A DNA stretch of 64,000 bases, from positions 1,490,001-1,554,000 of the forward strand of contig NZ_CP129970.2 in the NCBI RefSeq assembly GCF_030503895.2, in the 5' to 3' direction. The notes under the pieces are model-generated. The model ran no database searches, had not been told where the DNA came from, and was given only the letters and a program-made list of their open reading frames with translations. The position numbers and the translations under genes are program-made. Every line of letters begins with the position of its first letter. The stretch's first letter is position 1. This DNA comes from Marivirga arenosa (lineage in GTDB: Bacteria; Bacteroidota; Bacteroidia; Cytophagales; Cyclobacteriaceae). This document shows positions 63,167 to 64,000 of this stretch, piece after piece.

Positions 63167-64000
63167 TGAATTACGAAAATTTAACAGATTGCCCTGTTTG
63201 TGGTGGATCAAATTTAAAAAATCATAAAGTAGTTAAAGATCATTCAGTTAGTCAGGAATCATTCAATATAATGATGTGTGATAATTGTCATTTTCAATTC
63301 ACAAACCCAAGACCTGATGAGGAGAATATAGGAAAGTATTATAATTCTGAAGAATATATATCACACTCAGACAAGGCTAATTCCCCTATTAACTTTATAT
63401 ATAAGATTGCAAGAAAGTATGCATTATCTTCAAAAAGGAAATTAATTAATTCTGTTGCTAATCATAAAAAAGGTAGACTTTTAGATTATGGATGCGGAAC
63501 CGGATACTTTCTTGAAAATATGAAAAGTAATGGCTGGAAAGTATATGGTATTGAACCCAATGAAAAAGCCCGATCTATTGCAACAGAAAAAGCAAAGGTT
63601 AAAGAAAATATTGAACAGCTCAATTTAAAAAATAAGAAATTTGATGTTATTACGTTATGGCATGTATTGGAACACATACATGATCTTAATGATATCATCA
63701 AACAATTAAAATCAATATTAAAAGAAAAAGGCAAATTAGTAATAGCAGTTCCTAATATTGATAGTTATGAGCAATCATTTTATGAAGAGCATTGGGCTGC
63801 ATATGATGTACCAAGACATCTCTACCATTTTAGCCAGGATACCATGAACACATTAATGCTCAAACATGGTTTAAAAGTAAAGAAGGTCTATCCAATGAAA
63901 TTAGATGCATATTATATAAGTTTATTAAGTAGTAAATATAAATTTCAAAAGAATAAATTCATAAAATCTATCTTAACAGGTTATAAATCAAATAGTTACG
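63166..64000 (+). CDS. Class I SAM-dependent methyltransferase, 3' end beyond the window
   Basis: 278 codons are visible. The ATG at 63166-63168 overlaps the mnmG stop. The N-terminal Cys pairs CPVCGG and CDNCHFQF suggest a zinc ribbon, and the domain contains GRLLDYGCGTGYFLENM, VITLWHVLEHIHDLND and AVPNIDSYEQSFY. Similar proteins methylate surface sugars or lipids in glycan clusters. The C-terminus lies outside the window. Confidence 0.85.
   Translation, partial: MNYENLTDCPVCGGSNLKNHKVVKDHSVSQESFNIMMCDNCHFQFTNPRPDEENIGKYYNSEEYISHSDKANSPINFIYKIARKYALSSKRKLINSVANHKKGRLLDYGCGTGYFLENMKSNGWKVYGIEPNEKARSIATEKAKVKENIEQLNLKNKKFDVITLWHVLEHIHDLNDIIKQLKSILKEKGKLVIAVPNIDSYEQSFYEEHWAAYDVPRHLYHFSQDTMNTLMLKHGLKVKKVYPMKLDAYYISLLSSKYKFQKNKFIKSILTGYKSNSY

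Overview
The window looks like a chromosome segment of a low-GC marine Bacteroidota, most likely Cytophagales (my guess is close to Marivirga). The evidence is the AT-rich coding sequence, start codons without Shine-Dalgarno sequences, TAnnTTTG-type -7 boxes, many lipoproteins with signals ending in a Cys, and Bacteroidota-typical families (imelysin plus di-haem oxidoreductase, DUF4175, DUF1835, a YbeY with a Lys-Asp in place of the third His). Genus-level assignment is inference.

Layout. 0-5 kb: a 2Fe-2S ferredoxin, an unknown protein, and an imelysin / di-haem oxidoreductase / imelysin operon. 5-10.6 kb (minus strand): the cell-shape cluster mreB, mreC, mreD, mrdA (PBP2), rodA. 10.7-15.2 kb: purH, purN, nadC and a tRNA-Ala(GGC). 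15.2-22.5 kb: an NlpC/P60 lipoprotein, an FAD-linked dehydrogenase, and a TetR / ABC / HlyD / TolC export operon whose ATPase domain has lost nearly all its catalytic motifs.

22.6-28.3 kb is an accessory island. Four consecutive units each start with a short core (GTT...) and end just after their own gene(s) with its inverted complement, with an imperfect hairpin between units. This is the architecture of integron gene cassettes with attC-like sites, although no integrase is in view. Cassette 1 holds a PLD-like protein and a PD-(D/E)xK-like nuclease. Its downstream site is split by an antisense, ORF-less group II intron. Cassette 2 holds a DUF3885 protein. Cassette 3 holds a reverse transcriptase, a strongly structured candidate ncRNA and a SLATT membrane protein, a likely anti-phage defence system. 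Cassette 4 holds a secreted protein of unknown function. 28.3-33 kb is a decay zone: two genes broken by single-base frameshifts, a truncated FkbM methyltransferase and a stretch without genes.

33-64 kb returns to housekeeping and general metabolism: a PLP-dependent enzyme, M13 peptidase, ZIP and MFS transporters, AsnB, a LytS/LytTR two-component pair, S41 peptidase, PheS, 3-hydroxyacyl-CoA dehydrogenase, dGTPase, nitroreductases, a ParA-like pair, ComF, exonuclease III, a large DUF4175 coiled-coil protein with an RsbW-like kinase and YbeY, three parS-like palindromes, mnmG, and a methyltransferase cut by the window end.

The most notable content is the cassette-borne reverse transcriptase / ncRNA / SLATT unit, the attC-like array with its intron, and the degenerate ABC exporter.
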